DNA of 15,298 nt from an uncultured Flavobacteriaceae bacterium (GTDB lineage Bacteria > Bacteroidota > Bacteroidia > Flavobacteriales > Flavobacteriaceae). Shown piece after piece: positions 14,508-15,298 of the stretch. The notes beneath the pieces are model-generated. The model worked only from the letters and a program-made list of their open reading frames with translations, made no database searches and was not told where the DNA came from. Location: NCBI GenBank assembly GCA_938018045.1, contig CALIIP010000235.1:1-15298 (forward strand), in the 5' to 3' direction. Positions within the stretch are counted from its first letter, which is position 1. The number at the start of each line of letters is the position of its first letter. A program made the position numbers and the translations under genes.

Positions 14508-15298
14508 ATGAATGCACACGAAATAGATTACGAAATATTTGGAGAAGAAATGCAATATGTAGAGGTAGAACTTGATCCTCAAGAAGGTGTAATTGCAGAG
14601 TCTGGAAGTTTTATGATGATGGATACAGAAATCAAGATGGATACGATTCTTGGTGATGGTTCAGGTCAATCAGAAAGTATTCTTGGGAAGATTTTTTCTG
14701 CTGGAAAAAGATTATTAACAGGAGAAAGTCTATTTATGACTGTTTTTCATAACATTGGTCAAGTAAAAAAGAAAATATCATTTGCTGCTCCATATCCAGG
14801 AAAAATAATTCCGATTGACCTAATGGCTTATCAGGGAAAGTTTATCTGTCAAAAAGATGCTTTTTTATGTGCTGCAAAAGGAGTTTCTGTTGGAGTTGAG
14901 TTTTCAAAAAAGTTGGGAAGAGGAATGTTTGGAGGCGAAGGTTTTATTATGCAAAAGTTAGAAGGAGACGGATTGACATTCTTGCATGTTGGCGGAACAG
15001 TAGCAAAAAAAGAATTGGCTGCAGGTCAAACTTTAAAAATTGATACAGGTTGCTTGGTAGGTTTTACAAAAGATGTGAAATATGATATTGAATTTGTAGG
15101 TGGAATAAGAAATTCTGTTTTTGGAGGAGAAGGTCTCTTTTTTGCAACCGTTCAAGGACCTGGAGTTGTATATGTACAATCATTACCTTTTAGTAGATTG
15201 GCTGGAAGAGTAGCCGCTTCTATTCCGCGTCAAGGAGGAAAAAGCAAAGGAGAAGGAAGTATACTCGGAGGAATAGGTGATATTCTTGATGGTGATAA
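14508..15298 (+). CDS. AIM24/TIGR00266-family protein (3' end outside window)
   Basis: An ATG at 14508 opens a frame of 263 complete codons with no stop before the window edge; the final TAA bases are out of frame. The protein starts MNAHEIDYEIFGEEMQYVEVELDP and continues with GVIAESGSFMMMDTEI, IFSAGKRLLTGESLFMTVF, and a chain of short glycine-containing strands (GKIIPIDLMAYQGKFICQKDAFL, FLHVGGTVAKKELAAGQ, GLFFATVQGPGVVYVQSLPFSRLAGR). This is the AIM24/TIGR00266 (PF01987) beta-sandwich family, usually near 260-270 residues, so only a few residues should be missing. The tail is glycine-rich (GGKSKGEGSILGGIGDILDGD). No signal peptide or membrane helix is seen. The bacterial function is unknown; the eukaryotic relative is linked to mitochondrial inner-membrane organisation. 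Confidence 0.85.
   Translation, partial: MNAHEIDYEIFGEEMQYVEVELDPQEGVIAESGSFMMMDTEIKMDTILGDGSGQSESILGKIFSAGKRLLTGESLFMTVFHNIGQVKKKISFAAPYPGKIIPIDLMAYQGKFICQKDAFLCAAKGVSVGVEFSKKLGRGMFGGEGFIMQKLEGDGLTFLHVGGTVAKKELAAGQTLKIDTGCLVGFTKDVKYDIEFVGGIRNSVFGGEGLFFATVQGPGVVYVQSLPFSRLAGRVAASIPRQGGKSKGEGSILGGIGDILDGD

Noticed and set aside
1..15298. Search for insertion sequences, integrases, tRNAs, CRISPR arrays or phage genes
   Set aside because: None seen on either strand; the possible insertion at eno lacks any recombinase gene in the window.

Overview
The window looks like chromosomal DNA of a low-GC member of the Flavobacteriaceae (Bacteroidota). The reasons are the lack of Shine-Dalgarno sequences and the A-rich leaders, a type IX secretion (T9SS) C-terminal tail on a large secreted protein, a TAnnTTTG-type promoter element, and a set of characteristic flavobacterial families (PadR/PspC/head-GIN operon, DUF4870, CtlX, Thioredoxin_9). 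No tRNA, rRNA, CRISPR array, transposase or integrase was seen.

Layout, left part (+ strand): the 3' end of rplQ (ribosomal protein L17) with a strong terminator, then carA (TTG start), a small secreted protein of unknown function, eno (enolase) with its terminator, a 2.5 kb gene for a secreted leucine-rich-repeat protein with a T9SS tail, a terminator, and gltA (citrate synthase). gltA is followed closely by a DDAH/amidinotransferase-family hydrolase, a one-cysteine thioredoxin-like protein and a CtlX-type citrulline hydrolase. The left part therefore combines translation, central carbon metabolism (enolase, citrate synthase) and arginine/citrulline/carbamoyl-phosphate chemistry.

Middle/right part (- strand): a four-gene unit read leftwards from about 13.83 kb. 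It encodes a DUF4870 membrane protein, a PadR-family repressor, a PspC-domain multi-spanning membrane protein (start overlapping the padR stop by one base) and a head-GIN-domain (DUF2807) lipoprotein, and it ends at a hairpin and a T-tract terminator that face the end of ctlX. It resembles an envelope-stress module with its own regulator. A 210-base divergent control region follows, with a clear -7 promoter element, two 17-bp direct repeats 34 bp apart and a perfect 19-bp palindrome. To its right a DUF4442 (hotdog-fold) protein and an AIM24/TIGR00266-family protein run rightwards; the latter is cut by the window end.

Most of the window is ordinary housekeeping DNA. The most interesting signal is a 39-bp decayed second copy of the enolase gene's 3' end just beyond the LRR/T9SS gene. 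It suggests that this gene was inserted between eno and gltA by an event that used the end of eno. The second is the repeat/palindrome architecture of the candidate PadR-controlled promoter.
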